The notes beneath the pieces were generated by a model, which worked only from the letters and a program-made list of their open reading frames with translations, did not search any database and had not been told where the DNA came from. A DNA stretch of 45,072 nt from an uncultured Alistipes sp. (GTDB lineage Bacteria > Bacteroidota > Bacteroidia > Bacteroidales > Rikenellaceae): assembly GCA_900769445.1 (NCBI GenBank), contig CAAGGR010000080.1:1-45072 (forward strand), read 5' to 3'. Shown piece by piece: positions 15,739 to 25,373 of the stretch (position 1 is its first letter; each line of letters begins with the position of its first letter). The translations under genes were made by a program, and so were the position numbers.

Positions 15739-16794
15739 ATGGTTACATACAATATCGACCTCAATGGCAAGTGGGTGCTTGTAACGGGTGCCGCAGGCTT
15801 TATAGGCGCAAACCTCGTAAAGCGACTACTCAATGAGTTTGAGGGCGTAAAGGTTGTCGGCATAGATAGCATTACCGACTACTACGATGTGCGCCTTAAG
15901 CATGAGCGCCTGAGGGAGCTGGAAAGGTATGGCGAGCGCTTTATCTTCACTCAGGGCAATATCGCAGATAAACAGGCTATTGACGCCCTCTTTGCGAAGT
16001 ATAAGCCAGAAGTAGTGGTAAACCTCGCAGCACAGGCGGGTGTGCGCTACTCCATAACCAACCCTGATGCCTATATCGAGAGTAACCTTATCGGCTTCTA
16101 TAATATCTTGGAGGCTTGCCGCCATAACGAGGTGGAGCATTTGGTATATGCCTCATCATCAAGCGTATACGGCAGTAATACAAAAGTCCCATACTCGACA
16201 GATGATAAGGTCGATAACCCTGTAAGCCTCTATGCCGCTACGAAGAAGAGCAATGAGCTTATGGCACACGCCTATAGCAAACTCTATAATATCCCAAGCA
16301 CGGGACTCCGCTTCTTTACGGTATATGGCCCTTGCGGTCGCCCCGATATGGCCTACTTCGGATTTACCAATAAGCTGCTTAAGGGCGAGAAGATTCAGAT
16401 TTTCAACTATGGCAACTGCAAACGCGACTTCACCTATGTTGACGATATCGTTGAGGGTGTAGTGCGCATCATGCAACACGCCCCCGAGAAGGAGATAGGT
16501 GCCGATGGTCTGCCTATCCCACCATATAAGGTCTACAACATTGGCAACAATAGCCCTGAGAATCTTTTGGACTTTGTCCAAATATTGCAAGAGGAGCTTC
16601 TCCGCGCAGATGTCCTCCCTGCAGACTACGACTTCGAAGCCCACAAAGAGCTTGTGGCTATGCAACCGGGCGATGTCCCAGTAACCTATGCCGACACCAC
16701 CGCCTTGGAGGAAGACTTCGGCTTCAAACCCCACACCCCCCTCCGCGACGGCTTACGCAGATTTGCAGAGTGGTACAAGGAGTTCTATGGGTAG
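15739..16794 (+). CDS. UDP-glucuronate 4-epimerase (extended SDR)
   Basis: A 351-residue NAD-dependent epimerase. It has the Rossmann motif TGAAGFIG (about 16-23), SSSVYG near 135 and the YAATK catalytic pair near 154. The long insertion GIDSITDYYDVRLKHERL after the second strand is typical of UDP-glucuronate 4-epimerases, which interconvert UDP-GlcA and UDP-GalA. It lies 5 bp after ugd, so the two probably supply galacturonate or glucuronate for the capsule. Another uronate-type epimerase cannot be excluded. It is the last gene before composition turns A+T-rich. Confidence 0.86.
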   Translation: MVTYNIDLNGKWVLVTGAAGFIGANLVKRLLNEFEGVKVVGIDSITDYYDVRLKHERLRELERYGERFIFTQGNIADKQAIDALFAKYKPEVVVNLAAQAGVRYSITNPDAYIESNLIGFYNILEACRHNEVEHLVYASSSSVYGSNTKVPYSTDDKVDNPVSLYAATKKSNELMAHAYSKLYNIPSTGLRFFTVYGPCGRPDMAYFGFTNKLLKGEKIQIFNYGNCKRDFTYVDDIVEGVVRIMQHAPEKEIGADGLPIPPYKVYNIGNNSPENLLDFVQILQEELLRADVLPADYDFEAHKELVAMQPGDVPVTYADTTALEEDFGFKPHTPLRDGLRRFAEWYKEFYG

Positions 16795-16877
16795 AATTAG
16801 TTGTGACACTTATTCTTTCCTATTTATTGACAAAACTATCGCTTAAGACAAAGATAGGAATGCAATTGATGTAAAAT

Positions 16878-18332
16878 ATGTCGGGAGTAAATAACAAAGC
16901 GGTTGCAAATGCAACAAAATGGTCTGCTATAACAGAATTAATTGCAAAGCTTATATCGCCAATTACCAACATGGTTTTGGCTCGTCTGTTAACACCAGAG
17001 GCTTTTGGTGTCGTAGCAACCATTACCATGATTGTAACTTTTGCCGAGATATTTACAGACGCAGGTTTCCAGAAATACCTAATCCAACACGAGTTTACAG
17101 ATAATGTTGATCGAGAGGAGTCTACAAATGTTGCCTTTTGGAGCAATTTCATATTGTCTTTATTCTTATGGTTGATCATTGGTGTATTTTGTGAGTCTCT
17201 TGCAACACTTGTCGGCAACCCAGGTTTGGGCAATGTTATAACAATCGCTTGCATATCAATCCCATTGGCAGCTTTTTCAAGTATCCAAATGGCTCTATAC
17301 AAGAGAGATCTCAACTTTAAGACTCTCTTCAAAGTACGTATTGCAGGCATATTAGTTCCGATTTTAGTAACAATCCCATTGGCCTTATGGCTTCGCTCAT
17401 ATTGGGCACTTGTAATCGGCACAATAGCTACCAACCTTGTAAACGCTATTGTTCTTACGGCATTCTCGACATGGAGACCTCGCTTCTATTACTCTTTCAA
17501 GAAATTAAAAGAGATGCTCTCTTTTAGTATTTGGTCGGTTGTTGAGGCTATATCAATATGGATGACAAACTACTTAGATATATTCATTATTGGCATATTC
17601 CTAAATGAATATTATCTTGGCATATATAAAACCTCAATGACCACTGTCGGTCAAATCACATCATTGATTACTGCTGCAACGACCCCAATTTTATTTTCGG
17701 TCTTATCTAGACTACAAAATGATCGTACTCAGTTCAAGGAAATGTTTTTTAAATTCCAAAAATTAGTCGGCATTTTGGTTATTCCTATAGGAGTTGGGAT
17801 ATTTTGTTTTAGAGATCTTGTAACAGAAATCTTGCTTGGTAGACAATGGATGGAAGCTGCTAATTTTATAGGCTTATGGGGCTTAACAAGTGCTGTAACC
17901 ATTGTATTGGCTCATTACTGCAGCGAGGTGTATCGATCACTCGGCAAACCCAAATTATCTGTTTTAGCGCAGCTTTTACACATCATTGTACTATGCCCTG
18001 CTATGCTTATTGCAACAAGATATGATTGGAACGCAATCTACATTACAAGGGCAGTCGTCAGATTAGAGGCCGTTGTTGTCAATCTTCTAATCATGCATTA
18101 TTTTGTCAAACTTTCCCCAATTAAGATGCTTTCCAACATTTCACCGTCAGTTATATCTGCTACACTTATGGGCATCGTGGGAACAGCATCACTATCAATT
18201 GGAATATCAGTATGGTGGCAATTGGTATCTATCGTCATATGTATTGCCGTCTACTTCTTTGTCATCAGTAGATTTAGGGTTGAGAAGCAATTGCTACATA
18301 CCTTTATAAAGCAACGCGCAAGAATTCAATAA
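16878..18332 (+). CDS. Polysaccharide flippase (Wzx-like, MOP superfamily)
   Basis: A 484-residue polytopic membrane protein with some 12-14 predicted membrane segments and the polysaccharide synthase-type N-terminus (ATKWSAITELIAKLISPITNMVLARLLTPEAFG). Members carry lipid-linked repeat units across the inner membrane. Codon use is A+T-rich compared with the three genes before it. It is the only flippase in the operon. Confidence 0.88.
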   Translation: MSGVNNKAVANATKWSAITELIAKLISPITNMVLARLLTPEAFGVVATITMIVTFAEIFTDAGFQKYLIQHEFTDNVDREESTNVAFWSNFILSLFLWLIIGVFCESLATLVGNPGLGNVITIACISIPLAAFSSIQMALYKRDLNFKTLFKVRIAGILVPILVTIPLALWLRSYWALVIGTIATNLVNAIVLTAFSTWRPRFYYSFKKLKEMLSFSIWSVVEAISIWMTNYLDIFIIGIFLNEYYLGIYKTSMTTVGQITSLITAATTPILFSVLSRLQNDRTQFKEMFFKFQKLVGILVIPIGVGIFCFRDLVTEILLGRQWMEAANFIGLWGLTSAVTIVLAHYCSEVYRSLGKPKLSVLAQLLHIIVLCPAMLIATRYDWNAIYITRAVVRLEAVVVNLLIMHYFVKLSPIKMLSNISPSVISATLMGIVGTASLSIGISVWWQLVSIVICIAVYFFVISRFRVEKQLLHTFIKQRARIQ

Positions 18333-18336
18333 TTAT

Positions 18337-19260
18337 ATGAACAAAATAAAAAAACTGATAGGATACATCCGTCATAATCCACAAGCTTTAGTACTTCGCA
18401 TTTTAGTTAGAGTAGCGCCTATTATACCTGATAGACTGTATTTGAAATGGTTGTTCAGATTAAAGATGGGTAAGAAACTAGATCTTGACAACCCTCGTAC
18501 TTTCAGCGAGAAGCTCCAATGGCTTAAACTATATAATCGCAAGCCTGAATATACTCAAATGGTCGATAAATATGAGGCAAAGAGATATGTTGCAGGCATC
18601 ATTGGCGAGGAATATATTATCCCCACACTTGGCGTATGGGATAGAGTTGAAGATATCAATTTCGATCAACTGCCTAACCAATTTGTATTGAAATGCACCC
18701 ACGATAGCGGCGGTATTGTTATTTGTTCAGATAAATCTAAATTGGATATTAACGCCGCGAAAAAAAAACTCAAAAGGAGTTTAACGAGAGATTTCTACGC
18801 ACAAAACCGAGAATGGCCATATAAAAATGTTAAGCGCCGTATTATCGGTGAGGAATACATGGTTGATGAGAGTGGATATGAGCTTAAAGATTACAAGTGG
18901 TTTTGTTATAATGGCGAGCCCAAGGCGTTATTTATAGCTACAGATAGAGGCCTTGAAGGAGAAGAAACAAAATTCGATTTCTTTGATGCTGATTTCAATC
19001 ATCTTCCTTTCACAAATGGGCACCCAAATTCGCCTCACTCCGTCTTAAAACCTCAAAGTTTCGAAAAAATGAAAGAGTTAGCTGCAAAGCTATCCCAAGG
19101 ACAGCCTCATTTGCGCGTTGATTTCTACGATATTAATGGGAGAATATACTTTGGAGAGCTTACATTTTATCATTGGAGCGGAATGGTTCCGTTCGAGCCT
19201 GAAGAGTGGGACTATAAATTTGGAGAGTGGATTAAATTGCCTCACAAATCCAATATATAA
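18337..19260 (+). CDS. TupA-like ATP-grasp protein
   Basis: A 307-residue protein. The stretch LDLDNPRTFSEKLQWLKLYN near 50 and VLKCTHDSGG near 125 mark the TupA-like ATP-grasp family found in capsule and exopolysaccharide clusters. TupA joins a glutamate/glucuronate-type polymer in teichuronopeptide synthesis, so members may ligate amino acids or act as glycosyltransferases. Its acceptor is unknown. It starts 4 bp after the flippase gene. A uronic acid in the repeat unit, as ugd suggests, could be the group it amidates; that is speculation. Confidence 0.78.
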   Translation: MNKIKKLIGYIRHNPQALVLRILVRVAPIIPDRLYLKWLFRLKMGKKLDLDNPRTFSEKLQWLKLYNRKPEYTQMVDKYEAKRYVAGIIGEEYIIPTLGVWDRVEDINFDQLPNQFVLKCTHDSGGIVICSDKSKLDINAAKKKLKRSLTRDFYAQNREWPYKNVKRRIIGEEYMVDESGYELKDYKWFCYNGEPKALFIATDRGLEGEETKFDFFDADFNHLPFTNGHPNSPHSVLKPQSFEKMKELAAKLSQGQPHLRVDFYDINGRIYFGELTFYHWSGMVPFEPEEWDYKFGEWIKLPHKSNI

Positions 19261-19355
19261 AATAATAAATTGCCGATAACTATCTTCAAATTTATTATTA
19301 CTATAACTGTTTATTAATTGCCACCTCGAACAATATACTATCAAGACAAATCTAT

Positions 19356-20534
19356 ATGATTAAGTCAAACAATACGATTTTTAACTTAGGCAATATCTTT
19401 CTTTTGGTATGGTTTGTATACCACCTTCAGAATTACATCTTGCCTCTGGGAAATCTCTCCCCACTACTATTTATATTTCAAATAGCAGTGTCTGTATATT
19501 GCTTATTTTATGCTAATATACATTATGATACCCCACGAACAATTAAAGCTGTCAACGTTCTTGTAATTATCTACTTTATATATGGACTCCTTAGAGTAAT
19601 GCAGGGAGAACAACTCATCATAGAGGAGAGTGGGGATATAGTACTCCCAATGGATTTTACTCGACACTATGTTAATAGTCTTCTTCCAATCTATGTCGGT
19701 TTTGTGCTCGCTAAGAGCGGACATATAACACAATCATACATAAAATTTTGGTGCTTAGCATTTTTACTCTTTGCTACTATTGAATATACTGGAGTGTACC
19801 AAACTCTGATAGAAGAAAATACCGTACAGGAGGAATTTACTAATAATATTGGCTACCAGTTTCTAGCGATAATTCCTGTTATTTTTTTAGCTTATAAGAA
19901 TTCTGTCGTAAGATACCCGCTTTTATTTATTGTAATCATATTTGTCATCTCTGCAATGAAGCGTGGTGCTATCCTTATTGCAGTCCTTTCTCTCATATAT
20001 ATCATTTATATCGAACTAAAAAAATCATCTCGAAGCAAAGCATTTCTCAAAATGGCATTGGTCGCACTAGTAAGTATCGGCATATATAAATATACTCAAT
20101 ATATGCTCAATACAAGCGATCTATTTAATCTGAGAATCGCACAAACAATTGAAGGAGATTTAAGCTCAAGAGATGTACTTAAGGAAGACATTATACACTA
20201 TCTGCAATACGACAGCTCTGTTTTTGAATTATTATTTGGCAAAGGGGCAGATGGTACTCTTAAAGTGACTCAGAATTTTGCACATAATGATTGGTTGGAG
20301 ATTGTTACAAATATGGGCTTACTCGGCATAATTGTCTTTATATATTTCTGGATTAGCTTTATAAAAGACATATTTAGAAGTAGTAATCAAGAAATTAAAT
20401 CTGTTCTTACCCTTATTTTTATCTTCTGCTTAAGCCGTACTCTCTTTTCAATGTCTATAACCGACATGCCTATATATACATCATACACTTTAGGCATTTG
20501 TCTTGCTAAATACCAAAACAATGAACAAAATTAA
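19356..20534 (+). CDS. Wzy-like polysaccharide polymerase / O-antigen ligase-type membrane protein
   Basis: A 392-residue hydrophobic protein with about 10-11 membrane segments and a larger outside loop around residues 255-310 (GKGADGT, then NFAHNDWLEIVTNMG). A loop with H-N-x-W-L-E is typical of Wzy/WaaL proteins, which polymerise lipid-linked repeats at the periplasmic face. It is strongly A+T-rich. It follows a 95-bp gap and overlaps the next gene by 14 bp. With one Wzx in the operon, polymerase is more likely than ligase. Confidence 0.78.
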   Translation: MIKSNNTIFNLGNIFLLVWFVYHLQNYILPLGNLSPLLFIFQIAVSVYCLFYANIHYDTPRTIKAVNVLVIIYFIYGLLRVMQGEQLIIEESGDIVLPMDFTRHYVNSLLPIYVGFVLAKSGHITQSYIKFWCLAFLLFATIEYTGVYQTLIEENTVQEEFTNNIGYQFLAIIPVIFLAYKNSVVRYPLLFIVIIFVISAMKRGAILIAVLSLIYIIYIELKKSSRSKAFLKMALVALVSIGIYKYTQYMLNTSDLFNLRIAQTIEGDLSSRDVLKEDIIHYLQYDSSVFELLFGKGADGTLKVTQNFAHNDWLEIVTNMGLLGIIVFIYFWISFIKDIFRSSNQEIKSVLTLIFIFCLSRTLFSMSITDMPIYTSYTLGICLAKYQNNEQN

Positions 20535-21630
20535 GATACTACACACAATTAGTCAATTGGGAAACGGTGGCAGGGAGCGGCGTATGGTACAACTCGTAAA
20601 GGGACTTGAGCAATCAAATAAATTTTCTCAATATATCATTACCTTTACAAAAGAAATCGAATATTCCGAGATCCTAAGCACAACTGCAGAGTTGATATAT
20701 ATTGATTATAAATCTATCTCAAAGCATAAACTTTTCGTTAAGCTAAAAGAGGTTATATCTAAAATTCGCCCAGACATAGTCCACTCATGGAATGGTGGTG
20801 TCATTGATATATTTTTAAGCATCCTTAAACCTTTTTATAGCTACAAATATATAGCAGGGTATGTTGCTGATGGCAATAAACTCGGTGCCATATCAAAATC
20901 GCAGCTAATTCACAAGTTCTCATTCATTTCAGCAGATGTAATCGTTAGCAACTCCATGGCTGGACTTTATGCCAAAAAAGCACCTCTTAAAAAATCAAAA
21001 GTTATATACAATGGATATGATTTTAAGCGATTGGCAAACAGAGTCCCCAAAGAACAAAAACTCAACGACCTTAATATTTCTTCGCCATACATCGTTGGAA
21101 TGATTGCTCGAGTTTCTGCAGCAAAGGATTTTCACTCTTTCATCAAATTAGCATATCATTCAAAAGATTTAATCCCTCATATTCATTATCTTGCAGTTGG
21201 TGGTGGAGATATGTTGAATGAGTGTCGTGAGCGAGTTATTAGAGACGGGCTAAATAATATTACTTTTCTTGGCAATCGACAAGATGTTGAAGAGCTGCTT
21301 CAGATAATGGATCTAACAGTTCTATTCACAAATAACGATGTACACGCAGAGGGCGTTTCAAACTCTATTATGGAGTCTATGGCAGAGGGTGTTCCGGTAA
21401 TAGCAACTCAAGGTGGTGGTACTCCAGAGATTATTACAGATGCTTTTAACGGATATATTATTGAGCCTGGGGACTACTCATGTGCTCTCCAACATATTAA
21501 AACACTCCTTAATGATAAAGACATATATAACACATTTAGCTCAAATGCTCGCCAAACTATCAAGGATCGATTTACACTTGAACTAATGACATCTGAGTAC
21601 ATAGAACTGTACAACGATTTATTAAAATGA
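20521..21630 (+). CDS. Glycosyltransferase family 4
   Basis: A 369-residue GT-B retaining glycosyltransferase. The N-terminus ILHTISQLGNGGRERR binds the acceptor side, and the C-terminal donor site has the E-x7-E motif (EGVSNSIMESMAEGVPV) followed by GGGTPEII. I chose ATG at 20521 because it begins the fold directly; 20503 adds six residues inside the previous gene. It overlaps the polymerase gene by 14 bp and the deacetylase gene by four. Donor and acceptor sugars cannot be told. Confidence 0.85.
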   Translation: MNKIKILHTISQLGNGGRERRMVQLVKGLEQSNKFSQYIITFTKEIEYSEILSTTAELIYIDYKSISKHKLFVKLKEVISKIRPDIVHSWNGGVIDIFLSILKPFYSYKYIAGYVADGNKLGAISKSQLIHKFSFISADVIVSNSMAGLYAKKAPLKKSKVIYNGYDFKRLANRVPKEQKLNDLNISSPYIVGMIARVSAAKDFHSFIKLAYHSKDLIPHIHYLAVGGGDMLNECRERVIRDGLNNITFLGNRQDVEELLQIMDLTVLFTNNDVHAEGVSNSIMESMAEGVPVIATQGGGTPEIITDAFNGYIIEPGDYSCALQHIKTLLNDKDIYNTFSSNARQTIKDRFTLELMTSEYIELYNDLLK

Positions 21631-22547
21631 AGTACTTTATCATTACCATAGATACAGAAGGAGATAATCTGTGGACATATAAAGAGGGGGATAATATTAC
21701 CACCCAAAATGCATCTTTCCTAAGACACTTTCAAGATTTGTGCAATAAATATGGTTTTATACCTGTATGGCTCACAAATTACGAAATGGTAATGTGCGAC
21801 GAATATGTAGAATTTGTCAAAGATTATATTTGTGGGGGAAAATGTGAAGTAGGAATACATGTCCACGCATGGAATAATCCTCCATATTTCGATTTGGCTC
21901 GCAAATACGATGGCAATCCATATCTGATTGAGTATCCTATGGAAATAATGGAGCAAAAGTTCGTCACGACCCTAAATCTCATCAAAGAGAGAATCGGTGT
22001 AGTACCCAAGTCACACAGAAGCGGCAGGTGGGCGATGAATGACAACTACTTCAACCTATTAGAGAAACATGGTATAGAGGTTGATTGCTCATACACTCCA
22101 TACATAACATGGCAAAATAGTCCGGGCGCAACCATATCTGGGGGCTCTGATTACTCTCATGTTTCTCCATATATACAGATGATTGGAAATGTTATTGAGG
22201 TTCCAATGTCAATAAGAAAACTCCCAATTCTAAGTAACATTAAATCTGTAAAACAGTTTTGCAAGAGAGTTATTAACGGAAATAAGGTCTGGTTGCGACC
22301 ATCTACAAACACATTAGAGGAGATGCTAAGCTTGGTGGATATTATTGACAAGGATTCCAATTGCAACTATTTAGAGTTTATGATGCACTCTTCAGAATTT
22401 ATGCCTGGGGGTAGCCCCTACTTTAAGAACTCTGAATCCATCAAACAGTTATATAACAACATTGAGTCTCTTTTTCGTTACATAAAAAAACTTGGATATA
22501 ATGGCATTAGCCTCTATGACTATGCAAAGAACACGGAGAAACAATAA
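21627..22547 (+). CDS. Polysaccharide deacetylase-like protein (NodB fold)
   Basis: A 306-residue protein. The N-terminal ITIDTEGDN carries the Asp of a NodB-type deacetylase, GIHVHAW (about 76-82) gives the metal-binding histidines, and SHRSGRWAMN (about 133-142) resembles the conserved arginine motif. It should remove an acetyl group from an amino sugar of the repeat unit or a precursor; the substrate is unknown. No signal peptide is visible, so it acts in the cytoplasm. Starts within the last codons of the GT4 gene upstream (ATGA overlap). Confidence 0.75.
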   Translation: MKYFIITIDTEGDNLWTYKEGDNITTQNASFLRHFQDLCNKYGFIPVWLTNYEMVMCDEYVEFVKDYICGGKCEVGIHVHAWNNPPYFDLARKYDGNPYLIEYPMEIMEQKFVTTLNLIKERIGVVPKSHRSGRWAMNDNYFNLLEKHGIEVDCSYTPYITWQNSPGATISGGSDYSHVSPYIQMIGNVIEVPMSIRKLPILSNIKSVKQFCKRVINGNKVWLRPSTNTLEEMLSLVDIIDKDSNCNYLEFMMHSSEFMPGGSPYFKNSESIKQLYNNIESLFRYIKKLGYNGISLYDYAKNTEKQ

Positions 22548-23622
22548 GATACTGGTCTTCATAGATCAAATGCAGATAGGTGGAGCTGCGCGCGTTACAA
22601 GTTTAATGCTAGAGGCTCTTGCAGATGAGTTCAATATTGTTATCGCCTATGACGATATCAAATACTCTACATTTTATCACATTGACGAGAGAATCAAACG
22701 AGTCTCTTATCATACAAAACGTTTGCAAATCCCAGTAGTTTCAGGTGTAGCCAAAGAGCTATGTTTAGCGTATAAAGCACGCGCTATTATACAAAGCGAA
22801 AAACCAGACATTATTATTGCTGTAACACACCTCGTTTTTTCACAAGTATATATAGGGAACATCGGTCTAAACACCCCTATTATCGCATACGATCATACAT
22901 CTTTCTCGCGAAATCTTGGAGTTATACAAAACTTTATTCGAAGAAGGTTATACAAACGCGCTCATAAAGTTATTCTTCTTACTGAAAAAGATCGCAATCT
23001 GATGTCATCTACACTTACCAACACCTGTGTTGTATACAATCCTTTGACATTCCGCCCCACAAGCGACTATAGTAATAGGGAAAATTGGGTTCTATGCGTA
23101 AGTAGATTAAACTCATGGCATGTAAAGGGTTTAGATAGGATTATATCGATGTGGGGAAAAATATCATCGAAAGCAGAAGGTTGGAGGTTAGTCATCGCTG
23201 GCGGAGGATCTGAAGAGAACTTAAAGACACTCGCGAACATGGCAGATGCTGCTGGCGTGGGCGATTCTATTACATTCCTCGGTCAAGTTAACAATATGAA
23301 AGAGGTATATCAAAAGTCCGCTATTTTTGCTCTTCCATCAAGAGTAGAAGGTTTTCCGATGAGCCTTCTTGAGGCACTTTCCCAGGGGTGTCCGTTCGTT
23401 TCGTTTAGCTTAGAAGGGGCGATTAATGAGATGACGACAAATATGGAATCTGGCTTTATTGTAGAAGATAACAACGAAGAGTTATTTCATCTTAAATTGA
23501 TAGAGCTTATTAATAGCCCTGAATATAGAGTTAGAATGTCGAAAATGGCTAGCCAATCAGTGGAAAGATTTAATACTCAGACCTATTCTGAAACCCTTAA
23601 ACGCATTATCAATGATATATGA
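22522..23622 (+). CDS. Glycosyltransferase family 4
   Basis: A 366-residue GT-B enzyme. ILVFIDQMQIGGAARV near the start and EGFPMSLLEALSQGCPFVSF near 275 are the acceptor and donor signatures. I use ATG at 22522 (MQRTRRNNK); 22492 is in frame but lies deeper in the deacetylase gene. Overlaps by 26 bp upstream and by 4 bp with the acyltransferase gene, so it is translationally coupled. Sugar specificity unknown. Confidence 0.84.
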   Translation: MQRTRRNNKILVFIDQMQIGGAARVTSLMLEALADEFNIVIAYDDIKYSTFYHIDERIKRVSYHTKRLQIPVVSGVAKELCLAYKARAIIQSEKPDIIIAVTHLVFSQVYIGNIGLNTPIIAYDHTSFSRNLGVIQNFIRRRLYKRAHKVILLTEKDRNLMSSTLTNTCVVYNPLTFRPTSDYSNRENWVLCVSRLNSWHVKGLDRIISMWGKISSKAEGWRLVIAGGGSEENLKTLANMADAAGVGDSITFLGQVNNMKEVYQKSAIFALPSRVEGFPMSLLEALSQGCPFVSFSLEGAINEMTTNMESGFIVEDNNEELFHLKLIELINSPEYRVRMSKMASQSVERFNTQTYSETLKRIINDI

Positions 23623-24170
23623 ATCATAAAATGATTACAAATTTGTTAAGTCGAATTTACAACTACTTCTGGAAATGTTTTGCAACGCCCATGTTATATG
23701 CGAAACATATAGGCGTAAAGATTGGCAATAACAACTTTATTCGTACAAAGGACTTTGGGACAGAGCCTTATTTAATAGAGATAGGTAATAACGTACAGAT
23801 TACCGCTGGTGTAAAAATACATACACATGGAGGGGGACATGCAATTAGAAAGAAACACCCTGATTTTGATATCTTTGGGAAAGTCATCATTGAAGATTGG
23901 GTATATATTGGCTCTCAAGCACAAATTATGCCTGGCGTAACTATTGGCGAAGGAAGCATTGTAGCCGCAGGTGCAATAGTAACCAAATCTGTTCCAAAAT
24001 CTGTTGTTGTAGCAGGCAATCCAGCCAGAATAATTTGCAGTATTGACGAATATACCAATAGAAACCTGAAATATAATGTCGGCACAAAAGGCCTCTCTCA
24101 GAAGAAAAAACGAGCAATATTAGAAAATCTCCCAAGTGAAAAATTCATTAAAAAAGAATGTCTAAAATAG
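23619..24170 (+). CDS. Left-handed beta-helix acyltransferase
   Basis: A 183-residue hexapeptide-repeat protein (EIGNNVQITAGVKIHTHGGG, then WVYIGSQAQIMPGVTIGEGS and PAR). H in IHTHGGG is the probable catalytic base. Related enzymes O-acetylate sugars. Since a deacetylase is two genes upstream, the repeat unit may be both N-deacetylated and O-acylated. The last 13 bp overlap the next glycosyltransferase gene. Confidence 0.85.
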   Translation: MNHKMITNLLSRIYNYFWKCFATPMLYAKHIGVKIGNNNFIRTKDFGTEPYLIEIGNNVQITAGVKIHTHGGGHAIRKKHPDFDIFGKVIIEDWVYIGSQAQIMPGVTIGEGSIVAAGAIVTKSVPKSVVVAGNPARIICSIDEYTNRNLKYNVGTKGLSQKKKRAILENLPSEKFIKKECLK

Positions 24171-25246
24171 TTGTTTGCACTGGTGGCTTATCATCAGGTG
24201 GAGCTGAGCGAGTTTTGTCAATATTATCCACATATCTTGCAGATGCATATGATGAGGTGGAGTATATTATGTGGCTTGATCACAAAAATCCAAATATCTT
24301 TTATAATATAGACCCTCGCGTCAAAATTATTGGCATATCTCAGCAGACTCATAGTACGAACATCATTAAACACTTACTATGGTTTAGACGCCACATAAAC
24401 AAAGATAGACCTAATATCGTATTATCTTTTATGGTAATGATTAATCTTAGCGTAATCATTTCACTGTTAGGCACAAAAAACAATGTCGTAGTTGCCGAAA
24501 GAAACGACCCACGATTTTTTGCACACGGAAGGTTCTTGCGCCAAATCATTAATTGGTTATACCATCTTAAGATTGTTAAACGTATATTGGTTCAGACTAA
24601 CAACAATAAAAATTACTTCTCTGCAAAGCATCTTTTCAACAAAACGATGGTTATATATAACCCGATTATTTTGGAAAATAATCTTATTGGAGCAGCTCTT
24701 CATACCCCAAAAGAGAATTATATTGTAAGCGTTGGCAGATTATCTTTGCAGAAACAGCAACATATTTTAATTGAGGCTTTCGAAATATTTAGACAAAATC
24801 ACCCCAATTATAGGATGGTAATATATGGCGAAGGAGATCAAAGAAGCGCACTTGAAGATATTATATCGAAACGCGGGCTTAGTTCCGTAGTCTCGCTACC
24901 GGGCACGACATCTAATATATTGGAAAAGATTTTAGATGCTAAAATCTTCGTGATGACATCACTTTATGAAGGTATGTCCAACTCGTTAATTGAGGCCATG
25001 TGTATAGGTTTACCTGTGATATCAACAAAAGTAAGTGGAGCAGTAGACCTTATATCTCATTCTCACAACGGGTATCTTGTGGAAGTTGGGGATAGTAAAA
25101 CCATCGCACGTTATATGTCCACTATTGTAGACGATTCTCACCTGGCTGAGCAATTAGGAAATGAAGCACAAGGCATATACAGACACCTGTCCGTAGACAA
25201 GATTTCCAAGCAGTGGATAGCGGCTCTTAAAAAATGCGAACGATAG
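24158..25246 (+). CDS. Glycosyltransferase family 4
   Basis: A 362-residue GT-B enzyme with GGLSSGGAERVLSILSTYL at the start and the donor motif EGMSNSLIEAMCIGLPVIST near 268. Third GT4 of the operon. A 127-bp A+T-rich gap follows with nothing recognisable. Sugar specificity unknown. Confidence 0.85.
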   Translation: MSKIVVCTGGLSSGGAERVLSILSTYLADAYDEVEYIMWLDHKNPNIFYNIDPRVKIIGISQQTHSTNIIKHLLWFRRHINKDRPNIVLSFMVMINLSVIISLLGTKNNVVVAERNDPRFFAHGRFLRQIINWLYHLKIVKRILVQTNNNKNYFSAKHLFNKTMVIYNPIILENNLIGAALHTPKENYIVSVGRLSLQKQQHILIEAFEIFRQNHPNYRMVIYGEGDQRSALEDIISKRGLSSVVSLPGTTSNILEKILDAKIFVMTSLYEGMSNSLIEAMCIGLPVISTKVSGAVDLISHSHNGYLVEVGDSKTIARYMSTIVDDSHLAEQLGNEAQGIYRHLSVDKISKQWIAALKKCER

Positions 25247-25373
25247 GAGACCTGCAATTATCAACAGTTAAAACGATCTTTTGTGCTATATTAAAATAGT
25301 CAATTTCTGGCATTATAGAATTATCCATCATAAATAAGTGTAATAGTATATTGTTGAAATTTCCCATACATGT

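Noticed and set aside
16159..16734. 191-codon minus-strand frame
   Set aside because: Antisense shadow of the epimerase gene.
16850..16857. TATCTTTG on the minus strand between epimerase and flippase genes
   Set aside because: No -33 element at the right distance and no minus-strand gene to serve.
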